In this document: piece by piece, positions 42,802-50,690 of the stretch | Position numbering within the stretch: position 1 is the first letter of the stretch | Layout of the letters: each line of letters begins with the position of its first letter | Source: Streptomyces sp. NBC_00358 | Lineage (GTDB): Bacteria > Actinomycetota > Actinomycetes > Streptomycetales > Streptomycetaceae | Assembly (NCBI RefSeq): GCF_036099295.1 | Contig: NZ_CP107976.1 | Location: forward strand, 3,038,001 to 3,102,000 | DNA length: 64,000 nt | Direction of reading: 5' to 3' | Position numbers and translations under genes: made by a program | Notes under the pieces: model-generated | What the model was told of the DNA's origin: nothing | Seen by the model: only the letters and a program-made list of their open reading frames with translations | Databases searched by the model: none

Positions 42802-43689
42802 ATGAGCAGTCACCCGGTCCACCACGGCCACCCGGTGCACCACCGCACCACCACCGTCCGCGGCCACCGGATCGCCTACCGCGAGGCCGGCCCCGCGGAC
42901 GCCCCCGTCCTGCTCCTCCTGCACGGCTTCCCGACCAGCTCGCACATGTTCCGGGACCTGCTGCCGCTGCTCGCCGACCGCTATCACCTGGTCGCCCCCG
43001 ACCATCTGGGCTTCGGCCGCTCCGCCGCCCCGGCCGCCGCCGATTTCCCGTACTCCTTCGACCGACTGGCCGGGATCACCGACGAGTTCACCGAACAGCT
43101 CGGCATCAAAAAGTACGCGCTCTACATCCAGGACTACGGCGCCCCGATCGGCCTGCGCCTGGCGCTCGCGCACCCCGAACGGGTGACCGCGATCATCACG
43201 CAGAACGGCAACGCCTACGAGGAGGGGCTGGGCGCGGACGCCTGGGCCCCGGTGCTGGCTCTGATCGCGGAGCGCACACCCGCGACGGAGGCCCCGGTCC
43301 GGGCGATCAGCGGCCCGGACGGCATCCGGTGGCAGTACCTGACCGGCGTACCGGACCGGACGCTGGTCAGTCCCGACGCCTACGAGCACGACACGGCCCT
43401 GATGGCCCGACCCGGCCAGCCGGAGATCCAGCTCGACCTGATCTCCGATTACGGCTCCAACTTCGCGCTCTACCCGGCGTTCCAGGAGTACTTCCGCACC
43501 AGCCGGGTCCCGCTCCTGGCGGTCTGGGGCGGCCACGACGAGATCTTCGTCCCGGAGGGCGCCCTCGCCTTCCGCCGCGACCTCCCGGACGCGGAGGTGC
43601 ATCTGCTCCCCACCGGGCACTTCGCCCTGGAGACGCACGCGGGCCAAGTGGCCGCACTGATACGGGACTTCCTCGGCCGACGGGTGTGA
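42802..43689 (+). CDS. Alpha/beta-fold hydrolase (haloalkane dehalogenase/epoxide hydrolase type)
   Basis: 295 residues. Core of the alpha/beta-hydrolase fold: LLLLHGFPTSSHMFRDLLPL with the HG oxyanion turn, APDHLGFGRS, nucleophile elbow QDYGAPIGLRLA (Asp nucleophile, as in haloalkane dehalogenases and epoxide hydrolases), late acid WGGHDEIFVPEGA and catalytic His in LPTGHFALETH. The Asp nucleophile excludes esterase chemistry. His-rich start (SSHPVHHGHPVHHRTTT). ATG at 42802 with GGGG 7 bases upstream; ATG 42757 is possible. Monocistronic, with a terminator after it. Natural substrate unknown. Confidence 0.87.
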   Translation: MSSHPVHHGHPVHHRTTTVRGHRIAYREAGPADAPVLLLLHGFPTSSHMFRDLLPLLADRYHLVAPDHLGFGRSAAPAAADFPYSFDRLAGITDEFTEQLGIKKYALYIQDYGAPIGLRLALAHPERVTAIITQNGNAYEEGLGADAWAPVLALIAERTPATEAPVRAISGPDGIRWQYLTGVPDRTLVSPDAYEHDTALMARPGQPEIQLDLISDYGSNFALYPAFQEYFRTSRVPLLAVWGGHDEIFVPEGALAFRRDLPDAEVHLLPTGHFALETHAGQVAALIRDFLGRRV

Positions 43690-43733
43690 GGCGACGGCGC
43701 GGCGTACGGCCCTGACGCACCGGGGAACTGGAA

Positions 43734-43777
43734 CCGCCCCCGCTCCACGGACGGGGGAGACCGTGAGGCGGGGGCGG
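43734..43777. terminator. Hairpin terminator hydrolase / pruA
   Basis: CCGCCCCCGC and GCGGGGGCGG (10 bp) around a 24-base inner region, between convergent genes. Confidence 0.65.
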
Positions 43778-43825
43778 AGTGGGTGACGGGCTGCCGGTCC
43801 GGGGACCGGCAGCCGCGTTCGGCTG

Positions 43826-45457
43826 TCAGCCCATGTGCGGGTAGCCGTAGTCGGTCGGCGGGACCAGCGTCTCCTTGATGGCGCGGGTCAGCGTCCAGCG
43901 CATCAGGTTCTGCGGGGCGCCGGCCTTGTCGTTGGTGCCGGAGGCACGGCCGCCGCCGAAGGGCTGCTGGCCGACGACGGCGCCGGTCGACTTGTCGTTG
44001 ATGTAGAAGTTGCCCGCCGCGTAGCGGAGCTTCTCCATCGTGTACGCGGCCGCCGCGCGGTCGCCGGAGATGACAGCGCCGGTGAGCGCGTAGTCGGACG
44101 CCGACTCCATCTGGGTCAGCATCTCGTCGTACTTGTCGTCCTCGTAGACGTGCACGGCGAGGAAGGGGCCGAAGTACTCGGTCGTGAAGACCTCGTTCTC
44201 CGGGTCCGAGCACTCGACGACGGTCGGGCGCACGAAGTAGCCGACGGAGTCGTCGTACGAGCCGCCCGCGACGATCGTGCAGGTCGGGTCGGCCTTCGCG
44301 CGGTCGATGGCCGCCTTGTTCTTGGCGAAGGACCGCTCGTCGATGACCGCGCCGATGAAGTTCGACAGGTCGGTGACGTCACCCATGGTCAGCCCGTCGA
44401 CCTCGGCCGCGAACTCCTCCTTGAAACCGGAGTTCCAGATGGAGGCCGGGACGTAGGCGCGGGAGCTCGCCGAGCACTTCTGGCCCTGGTACTCGAAGGA
44501 ACCGCGGGTCAGGGCGGTCTTGAGGACCGCGCGGTCGGCCGACGGGTGGGCGACGACGAAGTCCTTGCCGCCGGTCTCGCCGACCAGGCGCGGGTAGGAG
44601 CGGTACTTCTCGATGTTGGTGCCGACCGTCTTCCACAGGTACTGGAAGGTCTTGGTCGAGCCGGTGAAGTGGATGCCGGCGAGGTCGCGGTGCTCCAGGG
44701 CGACCTTGGAGACCTCGATGCCGTCACCGGTGACGAGGTTGATGACGCCCTTGGGCAGGCCCGCCTCCTCCAGGAGCTGCATCAGCAGCACGGCGGCGTG
44801 GGTCTGCGTCGGGGACGGCTTCCACACGACGACGTTGCCCATGAGCGCCGGAGCGGTGGGCAGGTTGCCGGCGATCGCGGTGAAGTTGAAGGGCGTGATC
44901 GCGTAGACGAAGCCCTCCAGCGGACGGTGGTCCATGCGGTTCCACACGCCCGGGGAGTTCGCCGGCGGCTGCTCGGCGAGGATCTGGCGGGCGTAGTGGA
45001 CGTTGAAGCGCCAGAAGTCGACGAGCTCGCAGGGGGTGTCGATCTCGGCCTGCTGGGCGGTCTTCGACTGGCCGAGCATGGTGGAGGCGGCCAGCGTCTC
45101 GCGCCAGGGACCGGCCAGCAGCTCGGCGGCGCGCAGGATGATCGCGGCGCGGTCGTCGAAGGCCATCGCGCGCCAGGCCGGAGCGGCGGCGAGGGCCGCG
45201 TCCACGGCGTCCTGGGCGTCCGCCTGCGTGGCGTTGGCGTAGGTGCCGATGCGCGCCTTGTGGTTGTGCGGCTGCACGACGTCGAAACGCTCGCCACCGC
45301 CCATGCGCCGCTCGCCGCCGATGGTCATCGGCAGGTCGATCGGGTTCTCGGCCAGCTCCTTGAGCCTGGCCTCCAGGCGGACGCGCTCGGGCGAACCGGA
45401 GGCGTAGCCGTGCACCGGCTCGTTGACGGGGGTGGGGACCTGGGTCACAGCGTCCAT
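43826..45457 (-). CDS. pruA: L-glutamate gamma-semialdehyde (P5C) dehydrogenase
   Basis: 543 residues. NAD-dependent aldehyde dehydrogenase that oxidises glutamate semialdehyde to glutamate, the second step of proline use. FNFTAIAGNLPTAPALMGN is the NAD pocket, VGETGGKDFVVAHPSAD holds the general-base Glu, and the catalytic Cys is in YQGQKCSASSRAY. C-terminal GAVVGQQPFGGGRASGTND is the family signature. It follows the proline dehydrogenase gene by 39 bases: one operon. Confidence 0.95.
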   Translation of the reverse strand: MDAVTQVPTPVNEPVHGYASGSPERVRLEARLKELAENPIDLPMTIGGERRMGGGERFDVVQPHNHKARIGTYANATQADAQDAVDAALAAAPAWRAMAFDDRAAIILRAAELLAGPWRETLAASTMLGQSKTAQQAEIDTPCELVDFWRFNVHYARQILAEQPPANSPGVWNRMDHRPLEGFVYAITPFNFTAIAGNLPTAPALMGNVVVWKPSPTQTHAAVLLMQLLEEAGLPKGVINLVTGDGIEVSKVALEHRDLAGIHFTGSTKTFQYLWKTVGTNIEKYRSYPRLVGETGGKDFVVAHPSADRAVLKTALTRGSFEYQGQKCSASSRAYVPASIWNSGFKEEFAAEVDGLTMGDVTDLSNFIGAVIDERSFAKNKAAIDRAKADPTCTIVAGGSYDDSVGYFVRPTVVECSDPENEVFTTEYFGPFLAVHVYEDDKYDEMLTQMESASDYALTGAVISGDRAAAAYTMEKLRYAAGNFYINDKSTGAVVGQQPFGGGRASGTNDKAGAPQNLMRWTLTRAIKETLVPPTDYGYPHMG

Positions 45458-45496
45458 TTTTTCCGTAACTCCTTGAGTCGAGCGGGTGGTTCGGTC

Positions 45497-46423
45497 TCAG
45501 CCCTTGGTGAGGATCGAGCGCGCGAAGAAGAGCAGGTTGGCCGGCTTCTCCGCGAGGCGGCGCATGAAGTAGCCGTACCAGTCGGTGCCGTACGCGGTGT
45601 AGACGCGCATGCGGTGGCCCTCGGCGGCGAGCCGCACGTGCTCGTCGCTGCGGATGCCGTAGAGCATCTGGAACTCGTACTCGTCCAGTTTGCGCCCGGC
45701 CGTCCGCGCGAGCTCCTGGGCGATCGAGATGAGGCGCGGGTCGTGGGACCCGATCATCGGGTACCCCTCGCCCTCCATCAGGATCTTCAGGATGCGGACG
45801 TACGCCTTGTCGGTCTCGGCCTTCTGCTGGTACGCGACCTCGGCGGGCTCCTTGTAGGCGCCCTTCACCAGACGGACGCGGCTGCCGCTCTCGGCGAGGC
45901 GCCGGGCGTCGGCCTCGGTGCGGAACAGGTAGGCCTGGATCACACAGCCGGTCTGCGGGAAGTCCTTCCGCAGCGCCTCGTGGATCGCGAACATCGAGTC
46001 GAGGGTGGTGTGGTCCTCGGCGTCCAGCGTGACGGTGGTGCCGATGGCGGCGGCGGCCTCGACGACCGGGCGGACGTTCGCGAGGGCCAGCTCGTGACCG
46101 CCCTCCAGCGCCTGCCCGAACATCGACAGCTTGACCGACATCTCGGCCTTGGTGCCGAGGCCGAGCTCCTTGAGGCGGCCGATCAGCTCCAGGTACGCGT
46201 CACGGGCGGCGTACGACTGCTCGGGGGTCGTGATGTCCTCGCCCACGACGTCCATCGTGACTTCCAGGCCCTTGCCCGTGAGGTCCTTGATGATCGGGAC
46301 GACCTGGTCGACGGTCTCACCCGGGATGAAGCGGTCCACGACCGGCTTGGTCACCGGGGCGGCCGAGATCAGACGGCGCATCTTGTCGCTGCGCGAGGCG
46401 GCGAGAATCACGGGACCCAGCAC
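45497..46423 (-). CDS. Proline dehydrogenase (monofunctional)
   Basis: 308 residues, FAD-dependent barrel that oxidises proline to P5C and passes electrons to the respiratory chain. Key residues in TLDAEDHTTLDSMF, VIQAYLFRTEADARRL, RLVKGAYKEPAEVAY, GSHDPRLI and the substrate arginines of YGTDWYGYFMRRLAEKP. Start is GTG at 46423 (VLGPVILAAS): GGAGG lies 6 bases upstream and the length matches actinobacterial single-function enzymes; the longer ATG/GTG frame upstream has no support. Operon with pruA, divergent from a PucR-type regulator. Confidence 0.94.
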   Translation of the reverse strand: MLGPVILAASRSDKMRRLISAAPVTKPVVDRFIPGETVDQVVPIIKDLTGKGLEVTMDVVGEDITTPEQSYAARDAYLELIGRLKELGLGTKAEMSVKLSMFGQALEGGHELALANVRPVVEAAAAIGTTVTLDAEDHTTLDSMFAIHEALRKDFPQTGCVIQAYLFRTEADARRLAESGSRVRLVKGAYKEPAEVAYQQKAETDKAYVRILKILMEGEGYPMIGSHDPRLISIAQELARTAGRKLDEYEFQMLYGIRSDEHVRLAAEGHRMRVYTAYGTDWYGYFMRRLAEKPANLLFFARSILTKG

Positions 46424-46587
46424 GGGGCACCTCCACAACGAAGTCAGCAGGAGGCCGAATCCCGACGATTCGGGTGCGGCACGGAGAACCACCGTGAAAC
46501 CTAGGGATCTCTCCGATCCTGGGCCATCGACAGCTGTCACGCATCCCTGCCCCGGATCTCAGACAAATGTATGAAGGGCCCTCGGAA

Positions 46588-47913
46588 ATGCGCGAGAATG
46601 CCCGGGTGAGCGGTGAATACAGAGGCGACTACCAAGAGCTGGTCGACGAGATCTCGGCGCTCCTCGGCGTCCCCGCGACGCTGGAGAACCGTGATTTCGA
46701 GCTGATCGCCTTCGGGGCGTACGACAGCGAGGGCGACCTCGACCCGTCCGCCCTGGACCCCGTGCGCACCCGCTCGATCCTCACCCGCCGGTCCACCACG
46801 ACGGTCCGCACCTGGTTCGAGGGCTTCGGCATCACCCGCGCGACCGGGCCCGTCCGTATCCCGCCGACCCCGGAGGCCGGGGTCTACCGGGGGCGGATCT
46901 GTCTCCCGGTACGCCATCGGGGCGTCGTCCTCGGCTATGTCTGGCTGCTCGACGACGACCCGGGCCCCACCGACGCCCAGTTGGCCGGCGCCATGCAGGT
47001 GGCCTCCCGCATCGGCGCGCTGCTCGCGGACGAGGCCCAGGCCGGCGCGGACCTCACCCGCGAGCTGCGGGCCGTCCTGACCGCCGAGCGCGGCTGGCAG
47101 CGCGACATGGCGGTGGCCGAGCTGCGCACGGCGCTCGGCCCGCGCGGCGACGGCCTGCACACGGTGGTGTGCGTGGCGCCCTGGCCCTCGGCCGACCCGG
47201 ACGACGCCCCCTCCGCCCGTACGGTGCCGGGGGCGACCGCGCTGTGCACCATCCCGTGGGGCGCCACCGGCCAGAGCCTGGCCCTGCTGGTACGGCTGCG
47301 TTCGCCGGACGTCCTGACTCCGGCGCTGACGGCGGCCGGCCGGTTCGTCCGGGAGGCCGCGGGTGTCCGCGACGGGGGTACCGCTCCAGGCGTCGGCCGG
47401 GGTGCGGGCTCCCCTGCCGGCGGTCCGGGTGCCGCGTCTCCCGGTGGCGGTCCAGGGCCCTCCTCCCCCGGCGGCGGTCCCGCGGGGGCCTCACCGCACG
47501 GGACGGCGGCCGCCGGGGTCGCCGGGGCCCGGGAGGGGCTCGGGGAGCTGGGGGCCGCCTGGCGCGAGGCGGCGGCCGCCGCGCGCGCGGCGCTGGCCGA
47601 ACCCCGGCTCGGTCCGGTCGCCGAGTGGGGGGCGATCGGCCCCTTCCGGCTCCTCACCGCCCTGCCGCCGGACGTGGCCCACGACCCCGCCGTGAACACC
47701 CTGTTGGGCACCGCGCACCGCGAACTCGCGCGCACGGCCGAGGTGTTCCTCGACCGTGCGGGCCAGGCCGGGCGCACGGCGGCCGAGTTGGGCATCCACC
47801 GCCAGACGCTCTACTACCGCCTGTCCCGCGTGGAGCAGCTCACCGGCCTCGACCTGGACGACGGCGTGGACCGGCTGCTGCTGCACATGGCGTTGAAGGG
47901 CGCCCGCCTCTAG
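46588..47913 (+). CDS. PucR-type transcriptional regulator, probably of proline catabolism
   Basis: 441 residues. N-terminal GAF-like sensor (about 15-160: [40 protein letters not shown]), a Gly/Pro/Ser-rich linker at about 255-305, and a C-terminal PucR/CdaR helix-turn-helix ([20 protein letters not shown], then [20 protein letters not shown]). Divergent from proline dehydrogenase-pruA, which it probably activates in response to proline. Start choice: ATG 46588 has GAAGGG 9 bases upstream; ATG 46567 and GTG 46606 are alternatives. Confidence 0.87.
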   Translation: MRENARVSGEYRGDYQELVDEISALLGVPATLENRDFELIAFGAYDSEGDLDPSALDPVRTRSILTRRSTTTVRTWFEGFGITRATGPVRIPPTPEAGVYRGRICLPVRHRGVVLGYVWLLDDDPGPTDAQLAGAMQVASRIGALLADEAQAGADLTRELRAVLTAERGWQRDMAVAELRTALGPRGDGLHTVVCVAPWPSADPDDAPSARTVPGATALCTIPWGATGQSLALLVRLRSPDVLTPALTAAGRFVREAAGVRDGGTAPGVGRGAGSPAGGPGAASPGGGPGPSSPGGGPAGASPHGTAAAGVAGAREGLGELGAAWREAAAAARAALAEPRLGPVAEWGAIGPFRLLTALPPDVAHDPAVNTLLGTAHRELARTAEVFLDRAGQAGRTAAELGIHRQTLYYRLSRVEQLTGLDLDDGVDRLLLHMALKGARL

Positions 47914-48047
47914 CGGGGGCGGCACCGGGCTACGCGGCGGTCCTCGCCGTCGCGGGCGCCCGGATGCCGACGGCGCCGATCCCGGCGCTCCGGGACCGGG
48001 AAGCGGTGACCGCCCCTCGCAGCCGGCCGGGCCACCGGTGAAGCGCC

Positions 48048-48072
48048 CGTCCTCCGGGTCGGACCGAGGACG
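48048..48072. terminator. Possible hairpin between convergent PucR and TetR genes
   Basis: CGTCCTC and GAGGACG (7-bp arms, 11-base loop), directly before the TetR stop. Weak. Confidence 0.4.
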
Positions 48073-48074
48073 CC

Positions 48075-48665
48075 TCAGCTCCCGGACTTCGCCACCCCGT
48101 CGATCACCCGGCGCAGCCCCTCGGTCAGCTCCGTGGCGTCGGTCGCCGAGTCCGGGTCGAAGAGCCACTGCACGCACAGACCGTTGAGCAGGACCTGGTA
48201 GAAGCCGCCGAGCGAACGCATCGTGGCGTCGTCGACGTCCGCCTCCGATCCGCCGGCCAGCATCGGGACGAGCCCGCGGCGGCCCTCGTCCGAGGCCTTC
48301 GCCAGGTGTTCGCGGACCGTGGGCAGCCGGTCCGAGTTGGTGATCACCTCGAAGGTGAGCATCCAGATGGGCCGGTCCTCGACGAAGGACCGGGTGATGC
48401 TCTCCCAGGCCTCCTGGAAGCGCTCCAGGGAGCCGGGCGCGCTCGCCGTGTCGGTCAACGCGAACGCGCCGAACGTGTCACCGGCGTCGGAGATGAGTTC
48501 CACGTACGCCAGGGCGAGCAGCGCGTCCTTCGATCCGTAGTGGTAGCCGATGGACGCCAGGTTCGTCCCCGACTCCTTGACGATGTCGCGCGCCGTGGTG
48601 CGCACGAAGCCCTTCTCCAGCAGGCAGCGCTTGGCGCCTTCGAGCAGATCCTCACGGTGTCCCAT
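48075..48665 (-). CDS. TetR family repressor of the adjacent MFS exporter
   Basis: 196 residues. Helix-turn-helix at about 8-50 (CLLEKGFVRTTARDIVKESG, TNLASIGYHYGSKDALLALA) and a ligand-binding helical domain (FEVITNSDRLPTVREHLAKA). Divergent from the MFS gene with only 97 bases between starts; a long inverted repeat fills that gap. Likely represses the exporter and itself, released by an exported drug. No GGAGG-type ribosome site is evident before the ATG at 48665, and the mRNA may be leaderless. Confidence 0.9.
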   Translation of the reverse strand: MGHREDLLEGAKRCLLEKGFVRTTARDIVKESGTNLASIGYHYGSKDALLALAYVELISDAGDTFGAFALTDTASAPGSLERFQEAWESITRSFVEDRPIWMLTFEVITNSDRLPTVREHLAKASDEGRRGLVPMLAGGSEADVDDATMRSLGGFYQVLLNGLCVQWLFDPDSATDATELTEGLRRVIDGVAKSGS

Positions 48666-48702
48666 GCCGGCCAGCCTACCCTCGATTCAGACAACCGTAC
48701 CA

Positions 48703-48751
48703 TACGTACGTCCTAAACGATTGTGCTAGACAAGCGTTTAAGACGTGCGTA
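48703..48751. promoter_or_regulatory. Long inverted repeat, TetR operator between tetR and MFS
   Basis: Arms TACGTACGTCCTAAACG (48703-48719) and CGTTTAAGACGTGCGTA (48735-48751) match in 15 of 17 positions, spacer 15. Each arm contains its own ACGTACGT-like dyad, so it may hold two TetR dimers. The right arm ends in TACAGT, which would be the exporter's -10 box. Confidence 0.8.
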
Positions 48752-48762
48752 CAGTCCCTGGC

Positions 48763-50367
48763 ATGACGAACCCGACGAGCACGACTCCCGCCTCCGGCGC
48801 CCCCGGCGCCCTGGCCGGCCGCCGCGAATGGACCGCCCTCGGCGTCCTGATGCTTCCGCTGCTCCTGGTCTCGATGGACGTCTCGGTCCTCTACTTCGCG
48901 ATCCCCTCGATCAGCGCGGACCTGGAGCCGAGCGGCACCCAACAGCTCTGGATCTTCGACATCTACGCGTTCGTGCTCGCCGGCCTGCTCATGACGATGG
49001 GCTCGCTCGGGGACCGCATCGGGCGCCGCAAGCTGCTCCTCTTCGGCGCCGCCGCGTTCGGTGCCGCCTCGGTGCTGGCCGCCTACGCGGACAGCGCCGA
49101 GATGCTGATCGCGGCCCGCGCGGTCCTCGGCGTGGGCGGCGCGACCCTGATGCCGTCGACGATGGCGATCATCCGGACGATGTTCACCGACGCCGGACAG
49201 CGCACGAAGGCGATCGGCCTGTGGTCCGGCGTCATGACCGGCGGCATCGCCCTCGGTTCGGTGATGAGCGGAGTCCTCGTCCAGTACTTCTGGTGGGGCT
49301 CGGTCTTCCTGGTCAACCTGCCCGCGATGGCGCTGCTGCTGGTCCTCGGCCCGTTCCTGCTGCCCGAGTCCAGGAACCCCGAGCCTGGCCGCTTCGACCT
49401 GCTGAGCGTTCCGCTGTCGATGGCCGCCGTCCTGCCGGTGATCTACGGCGTCAAGGAGATCCCGTCCGAGGGCTGGAAGACCGAGTACGTCGTCTCGGTC
49501 CTCGTCGGCCTGGTCTTCGCCGCCCTGTTCGTCCACCGCCAGCGCACCGCGAAGTCGCCGCTGATCTCCCCCGCCGTGTTCCGCGGCCGCGGCTTCGCAC
49601 CCGCGGTCGTCCTCAACCTGATCTCGTCCTTCGGCATGCTGGGCTCGGCGTTCTTCACCACCCAGTACCTCCAGTCGGTGCTCGGGAAGAGTTCCATGGC
49701 GGCCGCCCTGTGGTCCCTGCTTCCCACCGTCCTGGTGGGTGTGGCCGCGCCGGTCGCCGCGCAGCTCGTGCAGAAGGGCGTCCACCGCGCCCACGTCGTC
49801 TCCGGCGGATTCGTCGTCGCCGCCTGCGGCTACGGCCTGCTGGCCCTCGCCGGCACCGACTCCCTGTGGCTCGTGCTGGCCGGCGCGGGCGTCCTCGCCT
49901 CCGGGATCGTCGCCGTGATGTCGCAGATGATGGACCTGGCCCTCGGCACCGTGCCCCTCGGCAACACGGGCGCCGCCGCCTCCCTGCTGGAGACGGGCGC
50001 CGAGTTCGGCGGCGCCCTCGGCATGGCCGTCCTGGGCTCCATCGGCACGGCGGTCTACCGCCACGACATCCCGGCCGGCGTCCCGGCCGCGGCCCACGAG
50101 ACGCTGGGCGGCGCGCTGGCCGTGGCCGGAGGGCTGCCGGGCGACGCCGGGCGGGCGCTGACCGACGCCGCACGGGAGGCGTTCACCCACGGCATGCAGG
50201 CGGCGGCCGTGGCGGGCGCGGTCCTGCTGCTGGGCGCCGCCGTCCTCGCCACGGCGAGCCTGCGCAAGGTGGCGGTGCGCGAGGGCGGCGACGCCGTCGA
50301 CACCGGGACCGGCGAGCCGCTCCAGGCGGCGGCCTCGGAGCGGAACAACGGCCTGACTCCCGCCTGA
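48763..50367 (+). CDS. MFS multidrug exporter (SmvA/LfrA-like, DHA2)
   Basis: 534 residues, 14 predicted helices. Resembles the SmvA/LfrA/QacA group that exports quaternary ammonium and dye-like drugs: LGVLMLPLLLVSMDVSVLYF in TM1, motif A GSLGDRIGRRKLLL, motif C-type GVMTGGIALGSVMSGVLVQY. The ATG at 48763 follows TACAGT by 7 bases with no ribosome site: probably leaderless, with the promoter inside the TetR inverted repeat. Ends 37 bases before a strong terminator. Confidence 0.9.
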   Translation: MTNPTSTTPASGAPGALAGRREWTALGVLMLPLLLVSMDVSVLYFAIPSISADLEPSGTQQLWIFDIYAFVLAGLLMTMGSLGDRIGRRKLLLFGAAAFGAASVLAAYADSAEMLIAARAVLGVGGATLMPSTMAIIRTMFTDAGQRTKAIGLWSGVMTGGIALGSVMSGVLVQYFWWGSVFLVNLPAMALLLVLGPFLLPESRNPEPGRFDLLSVPLSMAAVLPVIYGVKEIPSEGWKTEYVVSVLVGLVFAALFVHRQRTAKSPLISPAVFRGRGFAPAVVLNLISSFGMLGSAFFTTQYLQSVLGKSSMAAALWSLLPTVLVGVAAPVAAQLVQKGVHRAHVVSGGFVVAACGYGLLALAGTDSLWLVLAGAGVLASGIVAVMSQMMDLALGTVPLGNTGAAASLLETGAEFGGALGMAVLGSIGTAVYRHDIPAGVPAAAHETLGGALAVAGGLPGDAGRALTDAAREAFTHGMQAAAVAGAVLLLGAAVLATASLRKVAVREGGDAVDTGTGEPLQAAASERNNGLTPA

Positions 50368-50403
50368 GGCCCGCCCACCGGGCGGACGACGACCTGAACG
50401 CCC

Positions 50404-50445
50404 GTCCGCCGGGCGGGCCGGAGAACTCCGGCCCGCCCGGCGGAC
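50404..50445 (+). terminator. 20-bp perfect hairpin terminator of the MFS gene
   Basis: Arms 50404-50423 and 50426-50445 pair at all 20 positions with a 2-base AA centre (effective loop of 4 or more). Confidence 0.85.
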
Positions 50446-50452
50446 TCATGTA

Positions 50453-50560
50453 CCGGAAAGGTCCCTCCCGGCCAGGCATCCGCATACGCCGGAAAGGCTC
50501 CTCCCGGCCAGGCGTCCGCATGCGCCGGAAGGCCCCTCCGCGCCAGTCACCGGCACGCAC
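50453..50560. repeat. Three degenerate 36-bp tandem repeats
   Basis: Units begin CCGGAAAGG/CCGGAAGGC at 50453, 50489 and 50525, a strict 36-bp period; the first two share almost all of their sequence (CTCCCGGCCAGGC, CCGCAT). They lie between the MFS terminator and the LuxR start. The 36-bp unit is a whole number of codons, but the only open frame through it has no start signal. The rest of the 50368-50690 gap shows no gene. Confidence 0.75.
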
Positions 50561-50690
50561 CCGGAAGCCCCCACCCCGCCTGGCACCGGAAAGCTGCGGG
50601 CAGAACCCCGCCCCGGCCGGTCACCGGCAGGTGCCGCGATCAGGGCGGCTACGCCGGGGAGTTGCCGGCGGGGCGTGCCAGGATGGGCTT

